A DNA stretch of 58,862 bases from Shimwellia pseudoproteus (GTDB lineage: Bacteria > Pseudomonadota > Gammaproteobacteria > Enterobacterales > Enterobacteriaceae). Of this stretch, positions 50,393-58,768 are shown one piece after another. Each line of letters opens with the position of its first letter. Position 1 is the first letter of the stretch. A program made the position numbers and the translations under genes. Below the pieces are notes generated by a model, which was not told the DNA's origin, did not search any database, and was given only the letters and a program-made list of their open reading frames with translations. Location: positions 1 through 58,862 of the forward strand of contig NZ_WBXP01000023.1 of NCBI RefSeq assembly GCF_016415625.1. Reading direction: 5' to 3'.

Positions 50393-51811
50393 GTGTCCGA
50401 CTCTCATGTTGTGCCGGCAAACCGCGGGCTCTCGCCAACGGCGTTGCTGGTCGCCGGTGCCTTTTTTATGGAATTCCTCGACGGTACTGTTATCGCCACG
50501 GCGCTGCCACAAATGGCAGAGAGCTTTGGCGTCCGGCCGGTGGATCTGAATATTGGTATCAGCGCCTATTTGCTGACCCTCGCGGTGCTTATCCCGGCCA
50601 GCGGCTGGATAGCAGACCGCTTCGGCGCCCGCAACATCTTCACCCTCGCGCTGGGTATTTTTACTTTATCGTCAGTGTTCTGCGGGCTGGCCGAAAGTGT
50701 TGAGATGTTCGTGGCAATGCGCATTATCCAGGGCATTGGCGGGGCGCTTATGGTACCGGTGGGCCGCCTTGCGGTGTTGCGTACCACCCCGAAGGACCAG
50801 TTGATTAAAGCGATCGCCACCCTCACCTGGCCTGCCCTGGTGGCGCCGATTATCGGCCCGCCGCTGGGCGGGTTTATCACCCAGTTTGCCAACTGGCGCT
50901 GGATCTTTTTTATCAACGTCCCGCTCGGCCTGGTGGCAATGGCCCTCGCCTGGCGTATTGTGCGTAATCTCAAAGCCGATGAGCGTCGGCCGTTTGATAG
51001 CGCCGGTTTTCTGGCGATGGCGCTGGCAATGGTGGGCCTGGTGATTGGCATGGAGATGCTGGCGGCAACCGCGTCACACGGCTGGCAAACCGCCACAGCC
51101 CTGGTTACCGGCCTGTTAGCCCTGGCCTGGACGCTGCGCCACTTTCGCCACGCCCCTCACCCGATGATCCGCCTGGACGCCATGGCCGTGCCAACCTTTG
51201 CGGTGACCATGTACGGCGGATCGCTGTTTCGCTGCGCCATCAGCGCGGTTCCTTTCCTGCTGCCGCTACTATTCCAGGTGGGGTTCGGTATGGATGCCTT
51301 CCACGCCGGATCGCTGGTGCTGGCAGTGTTTGCCGGTAACCTGGCCATGAAGCCCGCCACCACCTGGCTTATCCGCCGGCTGGGGTTTAAACCGCTGCTG
51401 CTGCTTAACGGTGGCCTGAATGTTATTGCACTGCTGGCCTGCGCGCTGCTGACACCGCATACCGCGACCTGGCTCACGCTGGGGATCCTGTTCCTCGGCG
51501 GGATGTTCCGCTCGATGCAGTTTACCGCCATCAGCACCCTGGCCTTTGCCGATGTCCCTGCGTCCTCAATGAGTTATGCCAATACGCTGTTCAGTACCGC
51601 CACCCAACTGGCGGTAGGCCTCGGGATCACCCTCGGGGCCATTGGGGTGCGCCTGGGGGAGATGGCTGCCCACTGGCCCCTGCTGGCGGGGATCCCGGGG
51701 ATCAGCTTCCGGCTGGCCTTTGTGGTGGTGGCCCTGGTTTGCCTGCTGGGCATGGTGGATACCCTGCGGCTGCCAGCCAGGGCGGGCAGCACAGTATCAG
51801 GAAAAGGTTAG
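50393..51811 (+). CDS. DHA2-family MFS transporter (multidrug/H+ antiporter type)
   Basis: A 472-residue, 14-helix major facilitator of the EmrB/QacA (DHA2) type, distantly like E. coli MdtD. Motif D1-like FMEFLDGTVIATALPQMA (near 24) and motif A-like GWIADRFGARNIF (near 76), plus motif C PIIGPPLGGFITQ (near 150), are clear. It probably exports drugs or metabolites with H+ exchange; no EmrA-type adaptor lies beside it. The start is a GTG with a weak ribosome site, so low expression or a different start is possible. Its stop overlaps the end of the convergent acetyltransferase gene by three bases. Confidence 0.85.
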   Translation: MSDSHVVPANRGLSPTALLVAGAFFMEFLDGTVIATALPQMAESFGVRPVDLNIGISAYLLTLAVLIPASGWIADRFGARNIFTLALGIFTLSSVFCGLAESVEMFVAMRIIQGIGGALMVPVGRLAVLRTTPKDQLIKAIATLTWPALVAPIIGPPLGGFITQFANWRWIFFINVPLGLVAMALAWRIVRNLKADERRPFDSAGFLAMALAMVGLVIGMEMLAATASHGWQTATALVTGLLALAWTLRHFRHAPHPMIRLDAMAVPTFAVTMYGGSLFRCAISAVPFLLPLLFQVGFGMDAFHAGSLVLAVFAGNLAMKPATTWLIRRLGFKPLLLLNGGLNVIALLACALLTPHTATWLTLGILFLGGMFRSMQFTAISTLAFADVPASSMSYANTLFSTATQLAVGLGITLGAIGVRLGEMAAHWPLLAGIPGISFRLAFVVVALVCLLGMVDTLRLPARAGSTVSGKG

Positions 51812-52239
51812 CGGTTATACACCACAAAGGGGATCTGGTGGCCTATGCTATCATACAAACCGCGGGCGGCCTGGTTATCTTCCCGGGTCAGCCAGTAGAC
51901 CCGATCGCACTGGCGCTTGTCCGCCAGTTGCCCGGCATAGCTAAACAGCGCGCGGGCGATCCCTTGCCCCCGGGCAGCCTGGTCCACCAGCAGATCCTCC
52001 ACATAACAGTAACCGTGCAGGCTCCAGGTTGAGGGGTGAAACACCAGATTCATCAGCCCCAGGAGCTGGCCGTCATCACCGGCGGCCACCAGGCCCAGCA
52101 TCTCATTGCCGACACATAACCGCTCAAACACCGTGCGGGTAACCCCCGCCGGTAGCTCACGCTGATAAAAATCGAGATATTGTTGCCACAGAGGCTGCCA
52201 GAGGGCGAAATCGGCTGAGGTAACGGGTCTGATATTCAT
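51808..52239 (-). CDS. GNAT-family N-acetyltransferase
   Basis: A 143-residue acetyl-CoA-dependent acetyltransferase. The acceptor-domain beta strands precede YVEDLLVDQAARGQGIARAL (near 80-99), whose Q/R-x-x-G-x-A segment binds CoA; the late segment DRVYWLTREDNQAARGLYD is also typical. Substrate unknown; small amines are common for this group. ATG at 52239 (MNIRPVTSAD) is the likely start, six codons inside the longest frame. Convergent with the MFS gene, overlapping it by four bases including stop codons. Confidence 0.8.
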   Translation of the reverse strand: MNIRPVTSADFALWQPLWQQYLDFYQRELPAGVTRTVFERLCVGNEMLGLVAAGDDGQLLGLMNLVFHPSTWSLHGYCYVEDLLVDQAARGQGIARALFSYAGQLADKRQCDRVYWLTREDNQAARGLYDSIGHQIPFVVYNR

Positions 52240-52305
52240 GTGCGGCTCCACGCGCAAATAAAGAAAACAGAAAGACTGCCACAGGTTGTGTTAAATGGTA
52301 AACAT

Positions 52306-52330
52306 AAAAAAGGCCCGTCATACACGGGCC
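52306..52330 (-). terminator. Terminator of the RpiB-like gene
   Basis: GGCCCGT/ACGGGCC (52312-52318 and 52324-52330) with a TAC loop. The minus strand runs into six T. Placed 26 bp after the stop at 52356. Confidence 0.9.
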
Positions 52331-52355
52331 GTAAATCGGGATAATTGGCTGATAA

Positions 52356-52994
52356 CTATGCCAGTATCTGGCGCACAAACGCCACAATCTCTTGATCCTG
52401 GCCGTTTTCAAACAGGCACTGCTGGAAGCGCTCGCCGGACACCGCCGTTTTCACCAGTTGCGGATCGATAGCCCGCAAGGTATCCAGATAGTTATCTTTC
52501 ACCACGGCCGCTTTTACCTGGTTGAGAATGCCTGCGTTGCGCACCTGGGGTTCTTTGCGCTCCGGGGGGTAACCTTCCCCGTTGCGGCCGGTGAAGGCTT
52601 TTTCAAAAATAAAGCGCACGTTCAGTTCTGCCCCCCAGCCGAAGCCTTTGGCAAACGGCAGCGACAGCGCGTTACCGTTATTGATCTGGGCAAACAGGAA
52701 AGCATCCGCCGGGTCGATACAATAGCCGCACACCACACCTGGGTGAATATTCAGGGACATCAGCGCCCCCTGGCCAGTACCACAACCGGTAACCACGAAA
52801 TCAACCGCTTTGGCGTTCAGCAAAATACTCGCCATAATACCGAGATGGATATACGTCAGGTGGTGGTCTTGCTCATCGCACATCCCCACGTTGTAGACCG
52901 GGTAGCCTTTCTCCTCAACAACTGAGAGCAACTGCTGGTGGATGATTGCGTTTTTCGCTGCCTGACTATTTTCCATCATCAGTGCAATTTTCAT
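52356..52994 (-). CDS. RpiB/LacA/LacB-family sugar-phosphate isomerase-like protein
   Basis: A 212-residue protein of the LacAB/RpiB family. The active-site cysteine region reads VVTGCGTGQGALM (near 65), as in RpiB, and GMCDEQDHHLTYIHLG carries further conserved polar residues. Likely isomerises a pentose or hexose phosphate; the substrate is not known. The start at 52994 (MKIALMMENSQAAK) has GGAG upstream; the open frame goes 33 codons further without homology. It has its own terminator and stands alone between the acetyltransferase and tyrP. E. coli K-12 has ftnA/yecH here instead. Confidence 0.8.
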   Translation of the reverse strand: MKIALMMENSQAAKNAIIHQQLLSVVEEKGYPVYNVGMCDEQDHHLTYIHLGIMASILLNAKAVDFVVTGCGTGQGALMSLNIHPGVVCGYCIDPADAFLFAQINNGNALSLPFAKGFGWGAELNVRFIFEKAFTGRNGEGYPPERKEPQVRNAGILNQVKAAVVKDNYLDTLRAIDPQLVKTAVSGERFQQCLFENGQDQEIVAFVRQILA

Positions 52995-53198
52995 TCTCTG
53001 TTCTCCTGGGCCAATACCATTGATTACCACGATAGGTGGACGCATTCCCCTACCATACGCTGGCGTAAAACACGATTGCAAACTCACTTTCAAATTTAAT
53101 GAAATTTTGTTTTAAAATACAGTATGCATTCACAGTTTTTGCCCTGGGGCTGGCGACACCCGGGGCGCTCCGACGCGGCATTTTCTTCCTTCATTATA

Positions 53199-53239
53199 TG
53201 TAAATAATATATTACACCACTTGTAAAGCCGGTTTGACG
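53199..53239 (+). promoter_or_regulatory. TyrR boxes of tyrP
   Basis: Strong box TGTAAATAATATATTACA (53199-53216) differs from TGTAAA-N6-TTTACA at one base. A second, weaker box starts TGTAAA at 53222 and ends at 53239, overlapping a TTGACG -35. E. coli tyrP has the same two-box layout, repressed with tyrosine and activated with phenylalanine. Confidence 0.85.
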
Positions 53240-53306
53240 AACTCCGGTTTTTGCCTTAATCTGCGACACAATTTGATACAGAGCAGCGCCACAGGCAGAG
53301 GAAATA

Positions 53307-54518
53307 GTGAGAAATCGCGTATTAGGCAGTGTATTCATCGTGGCTGGTACCACCATCGGTGCAGGTATGCTGGCGATGCCGCTGGCGGCAGCGGGGATCG
53401 GGTTTGGTGTCACGCTGCTATTGCTGGTGGGCCTGTGGGCGTTAATGAGCTATACCGCACTGCTGCTGGTGGAAGTGTACCAACACGCTCCGGCGGACAT
53501 GGGGCTGAGCAGCCTGGCGTTGCGTTATCTTGGCCGCCCGGGCCAGTGGATCGCCGGTTGCAGTATGCTGTTTTTAATGTACGCACTCACCGCCGCCTAT
53601 ATCAGCGGGGCCGGTGAACTGCTGGCTTCCAGCCTGAGCCAGTGGCTGGATACCGCCATTACCCCGACAACCGGAGTGCTGCTGTTTACGGTGATTGCCG
53701 GAGGCGTGGTATGCGCAGGCACGGCGATGGTGGATCTATTTAACCGCTTCCTGTTCAGCGCCAAAGTTATCTTCCTGGTCATTATGCTGGCGCTGCTGCT
53801 GCCCCATATCCACAAAGCGAATCTGCTGACCATGCCACTGGCCCAGGGGCTTACCCTGTCGGCGATCCCGGTTATTTTTACCTCTTTTGGGTTCCACGGT
53901 AGCGTGCCGAGTATTGTCAGCTACCTCAATGGCAACCAGCGCAAGCTGCGGCTGGTCTTTATTGTCGGCAGCGCCATTCCGCTGATGGCCTATATCCTGT
54001 GGCAACTGACAACGCTGGGCGCCATCAGCAGCACCAGTTTCATGGGGATTATGGCCAGTCATAGCGGCCTGAATGGGCTGTTACAGGCGATTCGTGAAGT
54101 GGTCGCCACCCCGCACGTGGAGCTGGCGGTGCATTTGTTTGCCGATCTGGCGCTGGCGACCTCATTTCTCGGGGTCTCGCTGGGGCTGTTTGATTATCTG
54201 GCGGATCTGTTCCAGCGCAATAACCGGTTCTCAGGACGGTTGCAGACTGGGCTTATCACGTTCCTGCCGCCGCTGGCGTTCGCGCTGTTTTATCCGGAAG
54301 GGTTTGTTATTGCCCTGGGGTATGCCGGGGTCGCACTGGCGGTGCTGGCCCTGATCTTGCCTGCGCTACTGGTATGGCAAAGCCGCAAACAGTATCCGTC
54401 AGCGGAGTACCGGGTGCTGGGCGGGAAACCGGCGCTGTGCCTGATCCTGCTGTGTGGTGTCGCCGTGATTGCGATTCAGGCGGCCATTGCCCTGAAATGC
54501 TTACCGGCAGTGGGCTGA
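53307..54518 (+). CDS. tyrP: Tyrosine-specific permease TyrP
   Basis: A 403-residue, 11-helix aromatic amino acid transporter (HAAAP family), the E. coli length. [19 protein letters not shown] at the N-terminus and [19 protein letters not shown] near 190 are diagnostic. It imports tyrosine with H+. Start is GTG with AGAGGA upstream, as in E. coli. A hairpin CCCGGCAGC/GCTGCCGGG (54526-54546) follows the stop. Confidence 0.96.
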   Translation: MRNRVLGSVFIVAGTTIGAGMLAMPLAAAGIGFGVTLLLLVGLWALMSYTALLLVEVYQHAPADMGLSSLALRYLGRPGQWIAGCSMLFLMYALTAAYISGAGELLASSLSQWLDTAITPTTGVLLFTVIAGGVVCAGTAMVDLFNRFLFSAKVIFLVIMLALLLPHIHKANLLTMPLAQGLTLSAIPVIFTSFGFHGSVPSIVSYLNGNQRKLRLVFIVGSAIPLMAYILWQLTTLGAISSTSFMGIMASHSGLNGLLQAIREVVATPHVELAVHLFADLALATSFLGVSLGLFDYLADLFQRNNRFSGRLQTGLITFLPPLAFALFYPEGFVIALGYAGVALAVLALILPALLVWQSRKQYPSAEYRVLGGKPALCLILLCGVAVIAIQAAIALKCLPAVG

Positions 54519-54525
54519 TTCACCA

Positions 54526-54581
54526 CCCGGCAGCGACGCTGCCGGGCGCATAAATAGCAGGAACTGCCCGGTGGCAGTTCC
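54526..54581. terminator. Two stem-loops between tyrP and yecA
   Basis: First stem CCCGGCAGC/GCTGCCGGG (54526-54546, loop GAC); second stem GGAACTGCC/GGCAGTTCC (54560-54581, loop CGGT). They lie between convergent stops. Neither has a clear T-run. Confidence 0.5.
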
Positions 54582-54590
54582 TAATAGGGA

Positions 54591-55151
54591 TCAGTGGGTT
54601 TTACGCCACCACTGGTAGATACTCAGCGCCGCCGGGCGAATGGCATCGATACTGTCTAAAAATTCATCGCCACTCAGCGTATCCAGACGATCGAAACTTT
54701 CTTCCTCACCGTGCAGCGCAATGGCGTTAAGCGCAGGCTGTAACGACTCTGGCAGCGGCAGCCAACGGGCCAGCGCCACACCGCGCATATAGCCAAAACA
54801 CCACTCTTCCACAATGGTCACTTCCAGACCGTCCACTTCGCGGAAGCCAAACATCGGTTCAAATTGATCCTGGGCATCGTGCAAACGCAGCGCGATGTCA
54901 TCCATATGCTGGAAGACCAGGCTACTGAAACGTTTCTGCTGGTCGGGCGTGTTCCACTGAGGTACCTGAGCCTCCCCTCCCCACATTGCCGGGATCCAGC
55001 GTTCAGGCGGGATAACAACCGGGCCAGACAGAATGGCGGTTAAAAAGCCGTCCAGCTCTGATACATCCAGTACCGAGCCTTCATTGCCGTACTCCATCAG
55101 GACATCGTCCAGCCATTCAAGTTCTGCAGCGTCTAATGGGCCCTGGCTCAT
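54591..55151 (-). CDS. yecA: YecA (UPF0149) lacking the SEC-C domain
   Basis: A 186-residue UPF0149 protein. The main domain aligns with E. coli YecA through ELEWLDDVLMEYGNEGSVLD, FGFREVDGLEVTIVEEWCFG and LNAIALHG. E. coli YecA has 221 residues and ends with a zinc-binding SEC-C motif (CPCGSGKKFKQCC). Here the frame stops at QWWRKTH with a TGA, and no SEC-C coding remains in the 72 bp downstream. E. coli YecA is a SecA-like zinc/metal protein that binds ribosomes through that tail, so function may differ. The leuZ-cysT-glyW tRNA genes and pgsA that adjoin yecA in E. coli are absent. Confidence 0.92.
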   Translation of the reverse strand: MSQGPLDAAELEWLDDVLMEYGNEGSVLDVSELDGFLTAILSGPVVIPPERWIPAMWGGEAQVPQWNTPDQQKRFSSLVFQHMDDIALRLHDAQDQFEPMFGFREVDGLEVTIVEEWCFGYMRGVALARWLPLPESLQPALNAIALHGEEESFDRLDTLSGDEFLDSIDAIRPAALSIYQWWRKTH

Positions 55152-55177
55152 GGTAATACCTCTCCGTTTGATAAAAT

Positions 55178-55232
55178 AAAAAACCGGCTCTGGACCGCAT
55201 CCCCTGGCAGTACGCCAGAGATAAGGAGCCGG
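55178..55232 (-). terminator. Long-stem terminator after the binding-protein-like gene
   Basis: On the minus strand CCGGCTC (55232-55226) pairs with GAGCCGG (55190-55184), enclosing an inner CTGGC/GCCAG hairpin (55204-55218), and then a T-run. It is about 100 bp past the stop at 55333 and just before the yecA start. Confidence 0.6.
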
Positions 55233-55332
55233 CTACCGGCATAGCGTAGCGGAACTGCAGACCCCTGACCATTAAATGCGCGCCAGCGGCGGGCTTTATT
55301 TCCCGCCGTCCCAGTAATGGGCCGGTTTACAG

Positions 55333-56022
55333 TCAGTTTGCGGAGATATTCTGCTCAATCCACAGGGCCAGGCGGCCATCTTGCTGCCACAGGGCAAGTT
55401 GGCCGGCTAGCGCATCATAGAGCGGGCTGTTATGGGGCACACAAATCGCCTGGCGAATATCGGTAAAGCTGTCCGGCAATACCCGGTAACGGCCGTCCCG
55501 GGCGGCATACTGTTCCAGCACCTGGCGAATACCGGCCACCATATCCCCCTCGCCGGCCAGAAATTTATCAATTGCCTGTTGTGAGGAGCCAAACCGCTGA
55601 AGCCCTGCCTGGCGCAGGTGGCGGCTAAGGAAGAGATCATAAGCTGCCCCCAGGCCAACATTAATGCGGTTTCCGGCGCTATCCATTTGGCTAACCCGGG
55701 TGATATCAGAGCCCACCGGCACCATCAGGGTGCCCTCGATAATCAAATAGGGATCGGTGTAACGCAATACCGCGGCGCGCAGCGGATCAATGGCGAGAAA
55801 GGCAATATCCCAGCGCCCGGCCACCGCATCATCCACAACCTTACCTGCCGTGTCGTAACAGATAAAGTCGGCGCGACAATGCAATGATGCCGCCAGTTGC
55901 TCCGCCAGGATCCGGGTAATGCCGGTGAGGGTACCATCCGGTTGCTGCTGCGCCAGCACCGGATTACCGAGGTTAATAGCAAAACGCAGTGAGGTAACCG
56001 GTGAGGTATTGTCCAGTGCCAT
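55333..56022 (-). CDS. Solute-binding-protein family 3 fold without signal peptide
   Basis: A 229-residue protein with the type II periplasmic binding fold (SBP_bac_3). Segments LTGITRILAEQLAASL, GRWDIAFLAIDPLRAAVLRYTDPY and the late VPHNSPLYDAL are typical. It starts MALDNTSPVTSLRFAINL with AGGAG nine bases before the ATG, so no signal peptide or lipobox precedes the fold. It is probably cytoplasmic. No permease or ATPase gene lies near it. It might sense or sequester a small ligand, or be a catalytic relative such as a dehydratase; this is inference. Confidence 0.75.
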   Translation of the reverse strand: MALDNTSPVTSLRFAINLGNPVLAQQQPDGTLTGITRILAEQLAASLHCRADFICYDTAGKVVDDAVAGRWDIAFLAIDPLRAAVLRYTDPYLIIEGTLMVPVGSDITRVSQMDSAGNRINVGLGAAYDLFLSRHLRQAGLQRFGSSQQAIDKFLAGEGDMVAGIRQVLEQYAARDGRYRVLPDSFTDIRQAICVPHNSPLYDALAGQLALWQQDGRLALWIEQNISAN

Positions 56023-56124
56023 TCGCTTCTCCTGTTTGACATCACGCCTGGCAACGTGCCGGCCATCAAACTATAGGGCAGGAACGGGAAAAGGCCACGG
56101 TGCGAATAGCCCCCAGGCCATTCA

Positions 56125-57069
56125 TCATCCACCGCCAGCCGAAATAAACCCCTGGGCGGTCATCGCCGGGTGGTTACTGTCATAAATCCAGGCCACCAGT
56201 GGGTGCCCGGCCTTGGCCGCGTTATAGTCCACGCAGATAACGCTATCGCTCAGCAGCTGTGGGGTACCGTGCAGGGTGTAATGCCCGATAACCACCGGGA
56301 CATCCGGGGGGGTACCCGCGGGCTGCGCCAGGGGGAGATCGGGGATATTGTTGACCATGGCTGGCTGGACCTGCGCCGCCTGGCGATAAGTGACCGCATC
56401 CTGGCACCACCAGCGGGCCCGGATATTGCGCCGCTCAGTACCGGTTTTATCAACAAAGCTGTACCCGGCCGGCAGGCGGATCTCCGGCCCTTTGAGGACC
56501 CGCTCCAGCAGGTGAAATAACGCATGGTGTTTATCAAAGGCATGGGCCCAGTAGGCGGGTTTCAGGCGGTTGTGGTGATCCAGCCAGGGCCGCAGGCTCT
56601 CAATGGCATTCGCATCCCAGCAGGCATGTACCGCCCGGATATCACCAAAATCCATAAACAGCGGGAGCGTTCTAAACCAGTCAATCCATCCCATGTGTTC
56701 CGGGCTCCCCTCGGCCAGTTGCTGGAGAAACGCCTGATGCTGGCGCCGGTTATGTTCGCTGTGCGCCCGTAACGGCTGGCCGGTTTCCGGGTGGCGCATT
56801 GCCCAGCCTACCGCGTTAAATTCATGGTTTCCCATCAGGCAGATCCCCTGCCCGCTATCAACCAACTGTTTTACTTGCGCCAGCACCGCCAGATGGTTAA
56901 TGGCTTCCCCGGGGTGGTTATCGATCAGGTCGCCAATAAAAATCAGCGTGCTGTTATCCATCAGCCGCCGGGTGTGCAATTCAGCCAGCAACGCAGCCAG
57001 CTTGTCGTGCTGCCCGTGAATATCACCGATAAATATTTTACGTGGCGCCGCCACGCCTGAATACGCCAT
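56125..57069 (-). CDS. Calcineurin-like metallophosphoesterase
   Basis: A 314-residue metallophosphoesterase of the PP1/ApaH-like class. The metal-site motifs appear in order: GDIHGQ (near 15), GDLIDN (near 46), GNHEFN (near 79), a His in AVHACWD (near 165), and GHYTLHGTP (near 265). ApaH-like enzymes cleave diadenosine tetraphosphate, and PrpA-like ones dephosphorylate proteins; which applies here is not known. The second ATG (57069) fits the AAGGGG ribosome site better than 57075. It stands alone on the minus strand, 102 bp from the binding-protein-like gene. Confidence 0.82.
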   Translation of the reverse strand: MAYSGVAAPRKIFIGDIHGQHDKLAALLAELHTRRLMDNSTLIFIGDLIDNHPGEAINHLAVLAQVKQLVDSGQGICLMGNHEFNAVGWAMRHPETGQPLRAHSEHNRRQHQAFLQQLAEGSPEHMGWIDWFRTLPLFMDFGDIRAVHACWDANAIESLRPWLDHHNRLKPAYWAHAFDKHHALFHLLERVLKGPEIRLPAGYSFVDKTGTERRNIRARWWCQDAVTYRQAAQVQPAMVNNIPDLPLAQPAGTPPDVPVVIGHYTLHGTPQLLSDSVICVDYNAAKAGHPLVAWIYDSNHPAMTAQGFISAGGG

Positions 57070-57387
57070 CCACATTCCCCTTAATACGGGTTACACCAGA
57101 AAGATCCCGGCCCGGGCAACTGGTCATCACAGGGTTATTATCATCCGTATTTTGCCACAGCGTAAAGAACGCCCCTCACGATATTCGCCGCGTGATGTTT
57201 GCCAGGCCGGAACAGCGGCCACGACAATTTCGCACGTTTGGTGCCGGTTTATCCTGCGCTGGCGGGGCTACGGCAACGTATTAGCCTTGATAAGGACATT
57301 GGCTCACCGGATAATGTCCGCTTCAGGAAAAGGAGGGCAAAGCGCGCTATTTCCGCCGCCCGTCAATAACACAGAAGGAGTTGTATT
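57070..57387. other. Intergenic region before the small membrane protein
   Basis: About 310 bp between divergent genes. It must contain both promoters. Short frames here (for example plus-strand 57152-57403) have no ribosome site or homology that I recognise. No repeat or RNA gene was seen. Confidence 0.4.
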
Positions 57388-57555
57388 ATGGCATTCAGAT
57401 TAAAAGGACATTCCGCACCCGAAGGGAAGATGTTCACCCGTCACGAGGCGCCGCAGGCGCCCACTTTCCGGCAGCGGCTCGCTGAATTTAAGCGGCTGAT
57501 GCTCGGTGTTGCGGTGGTGCTACTGGTGATGCGGATTATTGATTCCCTTGCCTGA
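57388..57555 (+). CDS. 55-residue small membrane protein, unrecognised
   Basis: ATG at 57388 has a good AAGGAG site eight bases upstream. The 55-residue product has a polar, basic N-terminal part (RLKGHSAPEGKMFTRHE), a basic stretch near FRQRLAEFKR, and one hydrophobic C-terminal helix (LMLGVAVVLLVMRII, about residues 37-51). It looks like a tail-anchored or single-span inner-membrane protein. A GTGCCGG/CCGGCAC stem (57561-57579) follows the stop, as a transcript end would. I do not recognise its family. It lies opposite and downstream of the broken effector gene, so it is not obviously its immunity gene. Confidence 0.6.
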   Translation: MAFRLKGHSAPEGKMFTRHEAPQAPTFRQRLAEFKRLMLGVAVVLLVMRIIDSLA

Positions 57556-57560
57556 TGCCG

Positions 57561-57579
57561 GTGCCGGTTAACCCGGCAC
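57561..57579 (+). terminator. Stem-loop after the small protein gene
   Basis: GTGCCGG pairs with CCGGCAC over a TTAAC loop, followed by GGTTATTAT. Short T-tract, so modest support. Confidence 0.45.
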
Positions 57580-57661
57580 GGTTATTATACCGCCCGCAAG
57601 TTGTGGTAATGGATACCTCCCGGCCCCGTGTTTATAACGATCTATTTATTAATATTCTCCC

Positions 57662-58768
57662 CTAGCCGTTCTGTCGCGTGGTGACAAGTGGCGCGTTATT
57701 CACCAATCCTGCTTTAAGCACTGATTTCGCGAAGGCCAGACGGCGTTCATGAATACTGGCCGTTTGCCGGGCAGTCATAACACCCGGCTCTGATGTAAAG
57801 GCCTGCCATTGTTCCACATTTTCATCCATCGCCACCCGCTCGCCGGTCAGGTAATTACGCGTTTCGGTTTCCAGGGCAAATAAACCCGCGGTACCCGCAA
57901 GGCCGGCTATTTTTGTCGCCGTGCCCTTTTGTTTAAAACTGAAGATGGCGCCACCAACCAGTGTCGCCGCCCCGACAACATTGCCGGCCACCGTAAGCAG
58001 TGACAGCGATTTATTGCATTTATCACCAAAATAAATCATCCGGTAACGGAAATACCCGCCCCAGGGCTCCCTTCCACCCAGCGCATAATGCATAAACCAC
58101 GCCCGGGAATCGTGCAGCTGGTCGTCAAACAGCGCCCGGACCAGCCCGGCAGGGGTATCTGCATTTGTGGCCTCCCCCGGTGGCGGAAACAGAATACCGA
58201 CCCGTTTCTCACCCTGGGATTTCATCCGGGCATATTCCCGGGGTTCATCGTCCGTATTAATCAGGAAGATGGCATGCTTCGGGATAACATCCAGCACCAG
58301 CTGTACCGTGCTGTTAATCCGCCGGAACTGCCCGCGGTAATCCTCGCCAAATTCCTGTGCCGCCTCGGCAAGCTGGTGCTTCGCGATATCCGGGTCAAAA
58401 TCCTTCACCCCGGGCTCCAGCACCAGGTCATTTATTTTATCCGCCGGCTGCCGTGCGATGGCCTGCCTGCGCCGGTGCTCTATGGCCCCCTGTTTCAGCT
58501 CCCGTTTAACTTTTGCGGCTTCCAGTGCGGCGGGGGTATCGTCACTGTGCGTTGCATCGCGGTAAAAACGCGTCGTCAGCAGTGTTTTATGGGCATAGCG
58601 GTTAATTCGCCACGCCGTGAGCCAGGCCATCTGGTTTTCAACGGCCTGCTCCAGGCAGACGGGGGCCCGGGGAGGATGATAATCAGCCGCCTGCTCGCTG
58701 GTTATGTCTTTATCTGCCGGGGGAAGATTTAAGGTTACTTCGCGCCAGGCATTAAAGCGGTTGATTAG
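57662..58768 (-). pseudogene. C-terminal part of a probable Tle1-type T6SS effector, cut by an IS5-type element
   Basis: The last 368 codons of a larger gene. The frame runs without stop up to the IS end at 58769; the apparent TTG start (58783) lies in IS sequence. Visible segments include LNLPPADKDITSE, DDQLHDSRAWFMHYALG, GYFRYRMIYFGDK, and a hydrophobic stretch LTVAGNVVGAATLVGGAIF near residue 270 of the remnant. The HDSRAWFMH and YFRYRMIYFG pattern resembles the C-terminal part of enterobacterial Tle1-like (DUF2235) phospholipase effectors as I remember them. The lipase part with its GxSxG serine would be N-terminal and is not in this window. Target bases TTAG (58765-58768) fit IS5 preference. 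No VgrG, PAAR or immunity gene is visible. Confidence 0.55.

Noticed and set aside
49107..52994. Aminotransferase, antiporter, acetyltransferase and isomerase as one pathway
   Set aside because: Genes are in different orientations with separate terminators and azuC between them; nothing supports co-regulation.
52995..53093. N-terminal extension of the RpiB-like protein
   Set aside because: The extra 33 residues match nothing, and GGAG precedes the internal ATG at 52994.
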